From Proales similis (taxonomy: Eukaryota > Rotifera > Eurotatoria > Ploima > Proalidae): a stretch of 64,000 nucleotides of DNA. The notes below the pieces were generated by a model that did no database searches, was not told the origin of the DNA, and saw only the letters and a program-made list of their open reading frames with translations. The DNA lies in contig JAGVRJ010000004.1 in NCBI GenBank assembly GCA_019059635.1, positions 806,001 to 870,000 of the forward strand. Reading direction: 5' to 3'. This document shows, in pieces, positions 31,623 through 43,049 of the stretch; position 1 is the first letter of the stretch, and each line of letters starts with the position of its first letter. The translations under genes were made by a program, and so were the position numbers.

Positions 31623-34005
31623 CTAGGCCTGGTTGGCCTGAGAGACTGACTGTGACCGTCCGAGTTGGATTGAATTTAGGGCGTCTGAGTTCTTGCGATT
31701 TATCTCCTGAATGCAGGGAATCAGCTTGAGTAGCTTGATAAACAACTCCATTCCGTCTAGACGTTTGTTTGATTAAGAAAAAATGTCCAAGAATTCAGTT
31801 CTGCGAACGTTGCTCTTACCAGCTCTGGTTTGCTTTAGATGCTTATACAAGGCGTGAATCAAAGTGGATTGAAGACTTTCGACCGCGTCTTTATCTTGAA
31901 GGTCGCCTCGGTCTTGTTAGACAAGGAAATATTCATTAGAACGGTTCTTAAATCAATCGGCTGTTTGGCGAGTGCCTACCAGGGTTGATGATGATGACTG
32001 CGTTGAACAGGGCCATTTCGGCGTCGGTAAGTTTGAGAGGGCTCACTTCGATGCCCAACTCGAACACTTCGTTCATGAAAAAGCCCAACGGCATTGACTT
32101 GATACTGGCGCTGTGAAATAGTTGGATTGAACGGACTTGTTTGAATGGAAAAAAAAATAAAGAATAAAACACAAACCTGTCCATGAGATAAGTGAGGTCA
32201 GGAGTGAGCATGAGACGGTTCTGAGCGTCGACCAGCATGAATAGAATAACGCAAATGGCTTCGAAGGATCCTTGTTTCAGTAGCTGAACTTGATCGGGCT
32301 GAGCGATTTGCGAGAATCCGGGAATGTGTTTGCAGAATTTGACCACGTTCACAATCAGCGGCACCATGGCCTCAACGTAATTGTCCCAGGACTGGCCGCT
32401 AACCGAGCCTTGTGATTGTTGAATTGGAGGACTGGTTGCTCGAATAGGCGGCCTTTCCAAATAGCGAATGCGAATTTTATCGAACGTGATCGGACAGATC
32501 TTGCAGTGCGCGTCTATTATACAAGTGCGAATGTGCTCGAGCTGGCTGTTGCGCTCTTGGCTGATGAACTTGTCAGAGACCCGGACGAGACGAGTCAGAT
32601 ACTCGATCTGGTGCATATTCAGCGAGTTGTTGAGAACCGACTGCGGTGTGGCCTCTGCGATTTTCGGACTTTTGGAAGGTCGCATGTCGACCGAGTCAAG
32701 TCTGAACGGAGGCGGTGGAAGCGCTTCGTTTGATTCGTCTTTGGCAGGGTCTCTTGGCTTGCTCGCTTGTTTGGGCGTGGGTTGTCGCTCGGCCTGAGGT
32801 GATTGCTTCAAAGTCTGCTTTAGCGGCGTAGTTACAGGCGACTGCCACGAATCGCCAGCATCTTCTTTGGCTCGTTTGGGACGTCTGCCCAGGCGGGACG
32901 CCTCTCTGGACATGCCGACCATGAAGCACTTTTTCAGTCGGCAAAACTGACAGCTATTGCGACTGAAGGGGGTTATCTCGCATCTTTGATTGTTCGTGCA
33001 TTGATGGTTCATGCCCTGGGTGATGCATCGGCGAAAGAAGCCCTTGCAGCCTTCGCACGAGTCAACGCCGTAGTGGAATCCGGACGCTTCGTCGCCACAA
33101 ACTTTACATGTTGTCGCAGTTTGAGAATTGGCGCTTTGGGGAGCTGCGCGATGCGAAAGCTCGTCGATTTTGGCCTTTATGTCTTCAAATTTGCCGACCG
33201 ACAACTTTGTCTGCTCGCCTTTGAACGGCGTATGGGCCGACGAGCCTGACGAGCCGGAAGAGGTCGACGATGACGACGATTTGCGATAAGAGAGCGGAGG
33301 CGAGAGAGGCTGAAAGTGGCCTTTGCCGCTCTCCTCAATCTTGACCTTCTTGCTCATGTCGTCGCTCGGCTCGCTTTGCTCGTTGCCCAGCATGAACATG
33401 CGTTGAGCTTCACCCGACAGTCTCATCCAGGCGGGCTCATTTTTAGATGAGGCCAGAAATGAGTTGAGAAACTTGCTGGCCATGTGTTTGCTTTCGCTCG
33501 TCTCCTCGGTCATTGAGCCGGCCCTTGATCTGATTAGGTTCGAGAACTGGTCGGCAAACGTTTTCATCTCTTCGCCTGCAGGATTTCTTTGAGACAACAT
33601 GTTGGCGGTGGACATTACGAGCGCTTTCAATTGACTCTCTGCATGCTCGTTGACGGAATCATTCTCGTAGGTGCGATAGGTCGAGCTGCTCGACGATGAA
33701 GAACAGGAAGCGGTCGTGCAGACCGATGAAGCGTTTGAGCTTGTTCGCACCAGAGCCTCCTCTGACAGGTTCTCGTCGCTGTCTCGACGTTCGCTTCTCT
33801 TTTCAATCGATCTGCAATCATCACCGTCGAATCTCTTCTCACCAGGACCTTCTGTGTGCAGCCTCTTTGACATGCTGGTTTCAGCGAACTGAGTCGCCTG
33901 GGGCACACTGGGCTCGAGCTTGTGTTTTAGACAGGCATCCATACCTTCCTGCTGATGATGATGGTGGTGGTGACTCATCTTAGCGGCAAATGGCGCATAT
34001 ACCAT
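31623..34005 (-). CDS. Nuclear hormone receptor, NR1-like
   Basis: Ligand- or orphan-type transcription factor, 728 residues from four exons (34005-32177, 32110-31980, 31912-31820, 31756-31623). The long N-terminus is low in complexity, with six His after MSH and Ser runs. The DNA-binding domain (about residues 300-378) has both zinc modules: CKVCGDEASGFHYGVDSCEG, P-box CEGCKGFFRR, then CTNNQRCEI and CQFCRLKKCFMVGMS, followed by the basic extension LGRRPKRAK. The P-box matches NR1-class receptors (E75/E78/Rev-erb, PPAR). The ligand-binding domain follows a 100-residue hinge and ends with ELFIKLLKLIPCIQEINRK. The MSREASRLGRRPKR extension recalls some invertebrate-specific receptors, so I leave the subgroup open. 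Confidence 0.9.
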
Positions 34006-34856
34006 CCGGCCAGTTCACTTTAGATTTGGTCAGCTTCTAACTCGGCAACGAGGTTAAAGGTTAGAACTAGTTTTGGTCAAATGCAGTTCGCAGAGGGCTG
34101 TTCACTACCAGGCTGTCCTTGATCGGGATCGCCACGTCCAGCCAATCAGATAGAGGGTGCACTCACAGGCCAGCGTGTCGTCGGGTTAAAGGTTGAAGGG
34201 GTTCACTCGATTTGCATAATTGGACAGGGCGGCCTTAATGAGGCTCTGCTTCAACAACCCCCCTCAACCCCAAGCAGCAAGTTCATGCAGGACAACAATT
34301 ATAATGACCTTGATTTTGAATAATCATGCGGCGTTTGTTTTAAGGCGAACGTCCATTTTTAATGAGAGCAGCTGGCCCGCCCCTTTAAGTACTTGCCGAA
34401 CAAATCAAGCGGCGCCGAGTTTTTTCTTGCTTCCCAGCTAATTGAGTTCACTCGGGCACCCTGTTTGTTTGGCTTCCTGCCCGCGTGTCACACATTCGTG
34501 TGTCGCCCGTTTGACCTGACCCATCTCTGACCACTGTTGTTGTCCTTGTTGGAGAACCAATTTCACAGGCAATTGTCATCACCAATGTATTGTAGACCGC
34601 CGGCGGACAAGTCTCGCTTTCTGCCTCGACATCATGCGTGCGCCCTCATCTCGACCTGTCCACTTTGCTTTAAAAAAATGCGAATCGAATTCCCACGCAC
34701 GAGCGCCTCCTCTTTACTGAATTTATTGAAAACATCTGAGATTTGAATAATCCTACAATTGAGATTTCCAACGCGTCTCTGTATTGACAGTAAACAATTG
34801 ATGTGTTTTGTAGGTGCGTGTGCGTATGCAGATTTGGAGTTTGGATCTCCAACCAC
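34006..34856. promoter_or_regulatory. Upstream region of the nuclear receptor
   Basis: About 850 bp between two minus-strand genes. It should carry the receptor promoter and the trichoplein 3' UTR. No coding signal; the small frames here are not protein-like. Confidence 0.4.
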
Positions 34857-36513
34857 CTAAGTCCAGGGAATTTTCTTGCGTCCAAAAGACTTTTATACAA
34901 CAGAATTGAGTACAAAAAATGGTCAATGTGAGTGTAGGACTACTTACCTTGGGCTCGAATTTGACTTCACTATTTGCTCTAATCTGCTGATCGAGAAAGT
35001 CTTGATAGGCCTTGTCCTCGATGCTCTCCTTTTCCTTTTCGATTCGCTCGGCCAGATTGTTGTCGACCAGTTCGTCTTGACGATGAGTGATCTGACTTTC
35101 CAGCTGTTGACGTCGTTCCACTTTGCCTCGCTCGGTCTTTTCGCGCTCCATTTTGGCCAACTCCTGCGTCTTTTGCATGTCGCGCAGCAGTTCCTCTCTC
35201 TTCTCGATCGCCTCGAACTTTCTGGCCTCGAGAATGGCGAACTTGGATTCAATTTGCTTCTGACGCTCGTCGAGCACCTGCTGCATCAGCTTCTCCCTCG
35301 CTTGTCTCTCACGCTCCCATTGAGCCATACGCTTTTCCCACTCTCGAGCCGCCTCGTCTTGAAACATTGTGTCCAGCTCGGCCTCTCGTTGCTTCTCCAA
35401 CTTGAGCTGTTCTCTGAATGCCTCGACAAGTCGATCAGCCTCGTCTTTGAGTTGAAGTCGCTTGCTCAGCTCCACGTGTCTTTGCTTTTCTTGCGCTTCT
35501 TTGAAAGCTTCCAGAATCTTGAGATCGAACTCGAGCTCCATTTGCGCCTCTCTGGCTCGCTGTCTCATTTTGGCCTTGTGCTGCCTTAGCAGCTGCCTTC
35601 CGTACTCCTCGCGTTTCATCTTCTCGTAGTAATTGTCTCTTTCTTCCTTCACCTTTAGCATGCTGATTCGCTCCTGCATGGCTTCAGCCTCTTCTCGCAT
35701 CAGGACCTCGGTCTCTGCTTCTTTCTGCTTCAGCTCGATCATTTGCTGCTTTAGGATTTCCTTCAGCTCTATCTCACGATTAAGCTTTAGTCGCCGGAGC
35801 TCTTCGTCCAGGTCAGCGGCTTTTTGCCGCTCCACTTCAAGATAACGCGCATATTCATCCCTTTCTCGCTCTCTCTCCAGATAGGCCTCCTTTCGCTCCT
35901 CCACCTGATCAGCCCACTGATTGACCACCATGTCTTGCATCTTCTTCGACTCGAGCTGTCTCATCTCCGGATTGTTCAGACGCCAGTTCTCATACAGTTT
36001 CTCTTGGGCCAGCTTCCTGCGCTCCTCCTCTCGCGCCGACTGAAGTCGGTCAAGACGAAATTTCATCTGATCCAACTCATTGCGGCCGTCATCTCTACGA
36101 CCAGTTCGACTGGTCTTCATCTCTTCCTCAAATAGCCGACTCTCTTCGAACAGCAAATCGCCAAGCTTCTTCTGCCTCTCGTGCAGACGCCGCAGTTTGT
36201 TCGCTTTTGCCTCTTCGCTCTCTTGCATCTGACGCTGGTACGCATCCATGCTCGTGTTGAACACACGATTGGAGGTCCAGTTGTCGTGCTGATGAACCAG
36301 TCGGTTGGCATTCTGAAAGTAGGCGTTTGTGTTTGCCATTTGCTCTCTGAGAAATAAGACCGCTGTGCTTGAAAAAAAAACCTTCTGGAAGAGGAAATGT
36401 TTGCATTCGGCTTACTTTCGCTCAACTTCTCTGGCCTGCTTGGCACGCCACATGTCCGGACTGAAGTTGTTTTTCTTGAGCTCCAGGAAGCTCGGTAGGG
36501 TCGGAAGAGCCAT
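34857..36513 (-). CDS. TCHP: Trichoplein (keratin filament-binding / centriolar protein)
   Basis: Coiled-coil protein of subdistal appendages and centrioles; in vertebrates it activates Aurora A and restrains cilium formation. Three exons (36513-36416, 36346-34948, 34889-34857) give 509 residues, close to the 498 of the human protein. It starts MALPTLPS as in vertebrates, then SMDAYQRQMQ, KLYENWRLNNPEMRQLE and a nearly continuous charged coiled coil. The tiny last exon encodes SFGRKKIPWT, matching the family's conserved short tail. The middle exon reads through its 3' end in one frame, which would hide the true last exon. Confidence 0.93.
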
Positions 36514-37035
36514 GCTTCTGAATTTGCGTATAGAAATTCCTGCGCTCTGTGGGAAAGAGCATGAACATTCACAGACAGAGAATGTGCAGAGTTCATGTGC
36601 GATCAAAATATCCATAGCAACCGTTGATTTGAATTATCACTGCCGCGTCCACCATTTTAGTCTTCGTTCAAAACGACAACTCTTTAGTGTTTACTGATAC
36701 AGAGACTGAATCATCAGCTCAGACATGTGATATTCGGATTTTCACAAAAGCTTAAATAAAGCGCAAGCCAAATCTTGACTGATGAGCTCAGTCGGCCTTC
36801 GGCTTTTCTCAAACGCAACTGGTCACCGCCCTTCTGAGTTACAGATTGGTGTAGATTGGTACTTTTATTACTGTATGCTGAGTAAAACAAGCAGAAATGT
36901 CGGACAGTGAACTCAGGGCCGATTACGCAAGTTAAATCTGCAAATTCTCTTTTGGCTATTTATAAAGAGGAGACGACCTGTACCTCGTCACAATAGCCGC
37001 AATAGTGAGTCGACCAGCAGAGAAACCCATTCGCG
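36514..37035. promoter_or_regulatory. Divergent promoter region, TCHP / DNase II
   Basis: 522 bp between divergent starts, with no gene. The DNase II side has a clear TATA-like element. Confidence 0.45.
36960..36966 (+). promoter_or_regulatory. Candidate TATA box of DNase II gene
   Basis: TTATAAA about 70 bp upstream of the DNase II start codon, a plausible TATA-box position for a short 5' leader. Confidence 0.4.
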
Positions 37036-38196
37036 ATGTTTGTATTGGTTTCGAGCTTGCTGCTGCTTTTCTTGACGGCACCAGCCATCTTAGGGCAGTC
37101 GGCTGATTTGGTTTGCCGAGATGAGGCAAACGGCGAACCGCTTGATTGGTTCACATTGTACAAACTGCCCAGACTGAATGAAAACTTGGCTAGTTTTACA
37201 TTTGAGAGTAAGAACCGATTTGCGGAGGGAACTGCATACACGTCAATGAGCCCGGACAGACCCGAATGGCAACTGTCAAATTTCTCAATCAACGACACGC
37301 AGTCTATGCCGGGCAAGACTCTTCAAATCCTATATGAAGCTCAAAACTCAAAGGACGAGATCGGCTACATACTTTACAACGACCAGGCAGATCGAGTCAC
37401 CATCCTGAAGGGTCATACCAAGGGGGTGATCATCTTTAACGAGCGAAGCGCCATTTGGATCGTGCACAGCATTCCGCATTATCCGCCAAAGCCCAGCGAG
37501 CGTCAGTACTTTATTCACCCCTCACAGTGTGTGTTCGGTCAGTCAATGCTGTGCATGTCATTCGATTTCGATCAGCTCGAGCATATCGGCGAGCAGCTGC
37601 TGTACACGTTCCCGCAGATCTACGACTCTTACATTCCGGAGAAGCTGAAACTGAACAAATCAAACATACTCGGCAATCTGCTGGCAGCCATTTCGGGCGA
37701 GCATGTGAATCGAGAGCCCTGGTTCAAAATGAAGCTCTTGACAACCAAAGGAGGCGAGCGAATGGTCAGCTTCGCCAAATTCACTGATTTTGAAGACGAC
37801 CTCTACTCTGGCGTGGTCGCGCCCGCGTTCAAGTCAAGTTTGTTGACCGAAACATGGAACAATGGCGCCGGCACTCTCGAATCAAACTGCACCGCTAGCT
37901 ACCAAGTTATGAACGTTGAGTACGTCAGCTTTGAAAGCATTCCGCTCAAATTCTCTGTTCACCACGACCACAGCAAATGGGCGGTGACCGGTCTCAATCA
38001 AATCATCCAAAAAGATAAATGGCTCCCAGGGACCGAAGCAAACGAAACAGTTCAGGTGGCTTGTATCGGTGATATAAACCGGCAAATCGATCAGTTCAAG
38101 AGAGGGGGCGGCACTGTCTGCTTTTTAAGCAACAAGCTCATCTGGCGGCAATATTTCAAGCTCGTAGATCGCATCGAAGCCTGCAAGCATGTTTGA
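37036..38196 (+). CDS. Deoxyribonuclease II (lysosomal acid DNase), intronless
   Basis: Cleaves DNA at acid pH in lysosomes or after secretion. 386 residues in one exon. A signal peptide is obvious (MFVLVSSLLLLFLTAPAILG, cleaved near GQS). Conserved blocks are PLDWFTLYKLP, GYILYNDQ, GHTKGVIIF with the first catalytic His, FWxVHS-like IWIVHSIPHYPP, GQSMLCMSF, SFAKFTDFEDDLYSGVVAP, and DHSKWAVTG with the second catalytic His, then GGGTVC. All key residues are present, so it should be active. Most genes around it have introns; this one has none, which may point to a retrocopy or intron loss. Length is normal for the family. Confidence 0.95.
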   Translation: MFVLVSSLLLLFLTAPAILGQSADLVCRDEANGEPLDWFTLYKLPRLNENLASFTFESKNRFAEGTAYTSMSPDRPEWQLSNFSINDTQSMPGKTLQILYEAQNSKDEIGYILYNDQADRVTILKGHTKGVIIFNERSAIWIVHSIPHYPPKPSERQYFIHPSQCVFGQSMLCMSFDFDQLEHIGEQLLYTFPQIYDSYIPEKLKLNKSNILGNLLAAISGEHVNREPWFKMKLLTTKGGERMVSFAKFTDFEDDLYSGVVAPAFKSSLLTETWNNGAGTLESNCTASYQVMNVEYVSFESIPLKFSVHHDHSKWAVTGLNQIIQKDKWLPGTEANETVQVACIGDINRQIDQFKRGGGTVCFLSNKLIWRQYFKLVDRIEACKHV

Positions 38197-38484
38197 CACA
38201 AGTTCCTATCAAGTGCTTGTGATCAACTGATTTTTCAAAAAGAATTTCTTATTAAATTTTTTTTTAAAGCGATTTGCAATTATTTTGATCCTGCACTCGA
38301 TTGGGAAAAAAAGACTTTGCAATGAGGAAAGCGGATGGGAAACAGGTTTCGACCAGTAGTTGAAAAAGTTTTATTTCAAGTCTGCAAGGAGGAAGCCTTT
38401 TTTGCTCTTCAAAGAATCGAAACGAATGTGTAAATTTTCACATTGTTTTTTGGTTAAATAAGAAATCGGACGAATTAACGATGC
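38197..38484. other. Convergent 3' region, DNase II / IFRD
   Basis: 288 bp, AT-rich, only 3' flanks of both genes. Confidence 0.4.
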
Positions 38485-40046
38485 TCAGTCGTCTTGCACG
38501 TCGAGACCGGCTTTGGTGGTTTTGTTTTCGCGTCGCTTGTTTATGGCTTTTGTCCAGACCTTGAAGCGCTCTTTGTTGACAAAGGCCTTTTCTGCCCGGC
38601 TCGTCTTGTTGGTCTTAAGTCTGTCGGCTCGATCTAGCGGAATGGGCCCGAGTTCGAACACGTCTCTCACAAACTCGTTGTCCTTTAGCTGAATGTTTAT
38701 GCCGGTCTTGAGTGTCTCGCAGAACATGTCGTACTGCTTCTGCTTTATCCAGTTGTCAATCACGAGCCGCTCGATGCCAATTTTCACCGTCTGCTCGTTG
38801 AACTCGTCGTCCTGAATGGTGGCGAGCACATCGCGGAACGAGGATCGCTGCTGCTTTTTCTCGCGCTTGCTCTTGCTCTTTGTTGTCTCGTTGGCGAACG
38901 TCTTCAAAATCTCAAACAACTCTGGTCGTCGGAAAATCCTCAAGTCCTTGAAAATCGTTTAGACAGACTTGATGAGCTGCTGTCATAATCAGGGTCTTAC
39001 CGGATGAGGATCGCACGAGACCATGTCGTACAAGAATGCGATCGTCTCGCCAGCCTCGATTCTCATGTCCAGATCGTGGCTCATCAACAACTCGTGCATG
39101 TGCTTCATATGCCTTGTTGAGCAGCTTTTAATTGGCCTCGAGCCCTACGGGCTGAACCTGGAGAGAGAGAGCTTACTCGCGAGCCAAGCCCGAGACAAAC
39201 GAGACCGGCAAATTGGTGAGCAGCAGTGTCCAGCTGGCTAAAGCAGCCCGATGCATTTGGCTGACTTCGGGGGGCAGCACTCGGACAGCTCCGTCGCCTT
39301 TGAGATATGAGCCAGCGAACAGAGATTCGAGTTTGGCTAAAATTCCGGTGATGTCCTCGTTGCTGTCATTGGTCACAAACAGGCCCATGCCGAGCGCTCT
39401 GGCACTCATGCCTCGAATGGCCGGCTCGACTTTCTCATCGGCCATCAACTCGAGCAACAAGTCCCTGCATTCTCTCAACAGCTCTCCGGCATCGGTTGTG
39501 TAGCCGAGCTGGATGAACATGAGTAGAATGGCTTCGATGGCCATTAGCTGCTCCAGGCCGCGGCCTTTGCGCACTATGCGGAGAAGCGCTTCGCCCGCAG
39601 TGAATCGTTTCTCCAGCAGAGCATCGCCCAAGACCGAGTGGCTGAACATTCGGGTGATCACTCGCAGTGCTTTTTCGTGCTCTTTATAACTTCCCACACG
39701 CTGAGTTGGCGAGTACCGATTGAAATTCGATCAAAGTTAATTCACCTTTTTTGCATTAGACTGTCCAAACAGGCGTCTAATGCGGCGGACACGTCATGCA
39801 CCTCGACATCTTCGCTTCCTTTGGCTGTTTGTTTTTGCGTTATTTTTAGAACCATTGATTCGATGGCCGATGCAAAAATCGCCGCTTACTTCCGTCTGAG
39901 TCTGGATGCGAGGAGGCATTGCTGATTATTGACGCGTTATCGTCAACCGTGTCGAGATTCATTTCAGCGTCTGCATCCTCTCCTCCTGTCGGCCGGCTTC
40001 TGGCTCGACTCCGTTCTCGCCTCTTGTCTATTCTCATGACTCTCAT
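38485..40046 (-). CDS. Interferon-related developmental regulator family protein
   Basis: IFRD1/IFRD2 family, transcriptional and ribosome-associated regulators. Segments in order: an N-terminus rich in Arg then acidic/Ser (DDNASIISNASS, compare the DDxASxxSxxS stretch of the family), a HEAT-like helical region (ALLRIVRKGRGLEQLMAIEAILLMFIQLG; SARALGMGLF; ASWTLLLTNLPVSFV), then MRIEAGETIAFLYD and the C-terminal domain (SFRDVLATIQDDEF; NEFVRDVFELGPI). At least four exons. The upstream end is the weak point: the ATG at 40046 may not be the true start. It is head-to-head with the palmitoyltransferase gene. Confidence 0.88.
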
Positions 40047-40707
40047 ACAGACGCTCGTTTCTTATCAGGGCGCGTGCACGTACCTCTATTCTTTGGCATT
40101 TGCAATCAAGCAGCGAAACAATTGGAAAAATCTGTTCAGCTCTATTTCATCGACACTTTTTTGTTTTTTAGAAAGTTTCTCCTTTCACAATCAATGATTC
40201 AGCTTTAAGATATCTTGAGCGCAGAGCAAGAATGCAGCTGTTTCATTGCACTGCGTAATAACCAGCGGTTGTGGGCTGTGAAATTGTCTTTTCAATTCGA
40301 GCAGTCAATGCAACCAACTTGACAAGAGTGTAAAGAGCGGCGCATTAGAGAAAGGCGTTTAAAAGAGTGCGGCAGGCAGGAGGCCACAAATCAGAGCATA
40401 CGGCCAGAGCATCAGAAATCAGGATGGCCTCTCCATCGCGCTGCCCTTCTCTTGCGCCCACTCAACTAGAACGAGTCATTATTTATCTGGATGCTCGCGC
40501 TTAATCGAAAATATGCGCACATATGCGCTCGGCCCCTGTGCATGTAGGGTACATTTGTATATGTGCGAGATGATCGAAGTGGCAACTTTAATTAGATGAA
40601 TTGGATTTTCATTAAGCAGTAGCGAAGATGAATGAGGATCTTTGATGAGGCGCAGCGACTAGTTTCAGCCAGCATCAGCAGTATTAGCCGAGCCGAGCAA
40701 ATCGAGC
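40047..40707. promoter_or_regulatory. Divergent region, IFRD / DHHC palmitoyltransferase
   Basis: About 660 bp without a gene, between divergent starts. Contains an ATATGCGC-rich patch near 40,500-40,570 but no motif I can name. Confidence 0.4.
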
Positions 40708-42552
40708 ATGAGCCATTTGCACGTAGAGTCATCGGGCGACGCCTATGACTACGACGACTATGAGCCCTGCACAGGTCGAGTAACGCCAGCCATATTCGCC
40801 TGGTACGTCTCGTCTAGCCAGCCGCCGCTGCTGCTCGTTCTAATCCCATTTCGCTGTTTAGGTTCCTGTTGATCAGTGCCTCGTCCGCCTATTTCATTCT
40901 AGTGTAAGTGGCTTTAGTGATCTCCACTCTCAAGCTCGTTTCTAATTCAATCTGACCAGACTGCCCATGCTGATCAATATGATCGACGGTCCGTACAAGC
41001 TGCACGTGTTCGCCGTCATTGTGTTCCTCCACGCCACGCTGTTTCTTTATCTTCTCTTGAACTTTTTCATCGCCACTTTCATGGATCCGGGCCGTTTCGC
41101 CAAGAGTAACTATTTTCCCTTTCCACTCCTGCCATTCCTATTTCTCACACTCCAACTGCTCTAAAGATGAAGAGAAAACGTCCGAACTCGAGCTGGGAAT
41201 AGTCGTAAACTACAAAACCGTGTTGATCAACGACATAAACGTCAGAATGAAATGGTGCACCACTTGCCACTTCTATCGTCCGCCTCGAAGTTCACACTGC
41301 GCCGTTTGCAACGCCTGCATTGACGTAATTCTTCAACACATTTGGCTTCTGTTTATGATTGCTCTAATCGTGTGCCCTTTTTTCGCAGACAATGGACCAT
41401 CACTGCCCGGTAAGTTGAAGCGTCTCTCACGTTGCCTTTGCGATTTCGTTCTCACTGCTCGTTTGTGTGTGTTTGAAGTGGGTGTGCAACTGCATCGGAC
41501 GGCGAAACTACAAATACTTTTTGTGTTTCCTGATCACACTCAGCGTTCACATGAGCGTGATTCTGGCCACCTGTTCGGTAATTTTGGTAAAAAACGAGCT
41601 CGCCTGGTCCAATCTGTCAGTGATCGTATGCATCGGTCTCATTCTACTCGTCGGCTTCCTCATAATCCCGATCGGCGGTCTGACCGGCTTTCACATTGTG
41701 CTGGTCACTCGAGGTCGAACGACCAATGAACAAGTCACCGGCAAGTTTCGCACGGGGGTCAATCCATTCGACGACGGCTGCGTGAACAATTGGTGTCGAA
41801 CTCTGTTCTCGTCCGTTCCGCCCAGCTACATAAAATTCAGACGCCGACTCAACCAGCAAATGGAACATGCGCAGACGAGCTTGCTCATCGAGAACCAAAA
41901 GAGAGCGAAAATTCGCGCCGGCAACAAGAAGGCCATCGACGAGTTGCAGCCGGACAAATTCAACGAGATATTAAAAGCGCGCAGCGCGAACACAATGCGA
42001 GACGAGCGACACATGTCCCGGGAAAGTTCGCAGTCAAGACGAGCAGAGTCGAATAAGGTCTGGTCTAACCGACGCTCTGGCTCGCATGAGCGAGAACGCC
42101 GACTGGTCAACAACAGCGAACGATCCAGAGCGGATATGAGGGTCGCCAATAGCGAGCAGTTCGAGTCGCTTCTTGATCCATCCGCTCAACTAGAGGAAAA
42201 GCTTGGCCAACGAGCTCAATATTCGAATGGCCGTCCAGTGAATTCGAGTGTGCGAACCAGCTCGTATGTGCATGCCAACCAGACAGCCAGCGTGCTGAAC
42301 CAGGCGCCGTTGAAAAAGGGCGGCGCCAAACAAAAGGACAGAGAAGCCAGATCGAGAAGTAAAAAAGCGCAGAATTATCGCAACGGCACTCGACGAGGCT
42401 CCAAGAGTGACATGAGCGCCGAGCATGCGGCCAGTCAGCTTCTTCTCACTGTGGCCAGGAGCGATGCAATCAGCGATCGAACCAACTCGGACTCTAGCTC
42501 GCGTGGTCTTATCGCGTCAAACGACTATGCGTCTTATGAAATTACCGTCTAG
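40708..42552 (+). CDS. DHHC-type protein S-palmitoyltransferase
   Basis: Attaches palmitate to cysteines of membrane proteins. Six exons (40708-40802, 40862-40903, 40960-41105, 41167-41324, 41389-41409, 41479-42552) give 511 residues. Four membrane segments are visible: [38 protein letters not shown], and two after the catalytic region. The cysteine-rich domain [21 protein letters not shown] leads into TMDHHCP, encoded alone by a 21-base exon, then [11 protein letters not shown]. The domain order and PPSYIKFRR followed by a long disordered basic tail resemble the ZDHHC5/8 group. The catalytic Cys of DHHC is present. The tail is rich in Arg and Ser with no recognised domain. Confidence 0.93.
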
Positions 42553-43049
42553 TTGAAGGTCTCGGGCTACTCTTCTGCTCGTGTTCTCTAGCCTCTAGCC
42601 TTCTCTAGAAATTGACTCGCTGTCTCTAGCCAATTTAAGACAATGTGCATTTAAGGACCCGAATTCGCGTGCAAGCCAAACCCTTAATCATAAATTTGCT
42701 TTGACAATACTTGACTCGATATGATGGTACTCAAGTAGACAGCTGATGAAATGGCAAAAATCAAACAATCAATTAGTATCTAATTCGCCCGCATAATCCT
42801 CCTGTATTTATTTCTCTCTCTCTCTAACTCTGTTATTTCATTTTACTTGTTCTATGGTTCTTTGATTCGTTTGTTCAACTCAAAATTTCGCATCTCAATG
42901 TTCTCAAATCTGAATAGTTATCTATATTCTGTATGAAATGCGCGACTGATTCATTCAGTTTATAATAAATGATGTTTTTCATTCTTCCAACAATCTCTGT
43001 TTATTCAACCCGGACGAATGGCAGAAAGGCAGATCATTTATTGATCGTG
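42553..43049. other. Convergent 3' region, DHHC gene / MORN3
   Basis: About 500 bp with no gene. AATAAA at about 42964 is a good poly(A) signal for the palmitoyltransferase transcript. Confidence 0.45.

Noticed and set aside
34876..35589. 237-codon Leu-rich frame antisense to trichoplein
   Set aside because: Mirror of a Glu/Gln/Lys/Arg-rich coiled coil; the antisense of such codons is Leu/Phe/Ser-rich and stop-poor.
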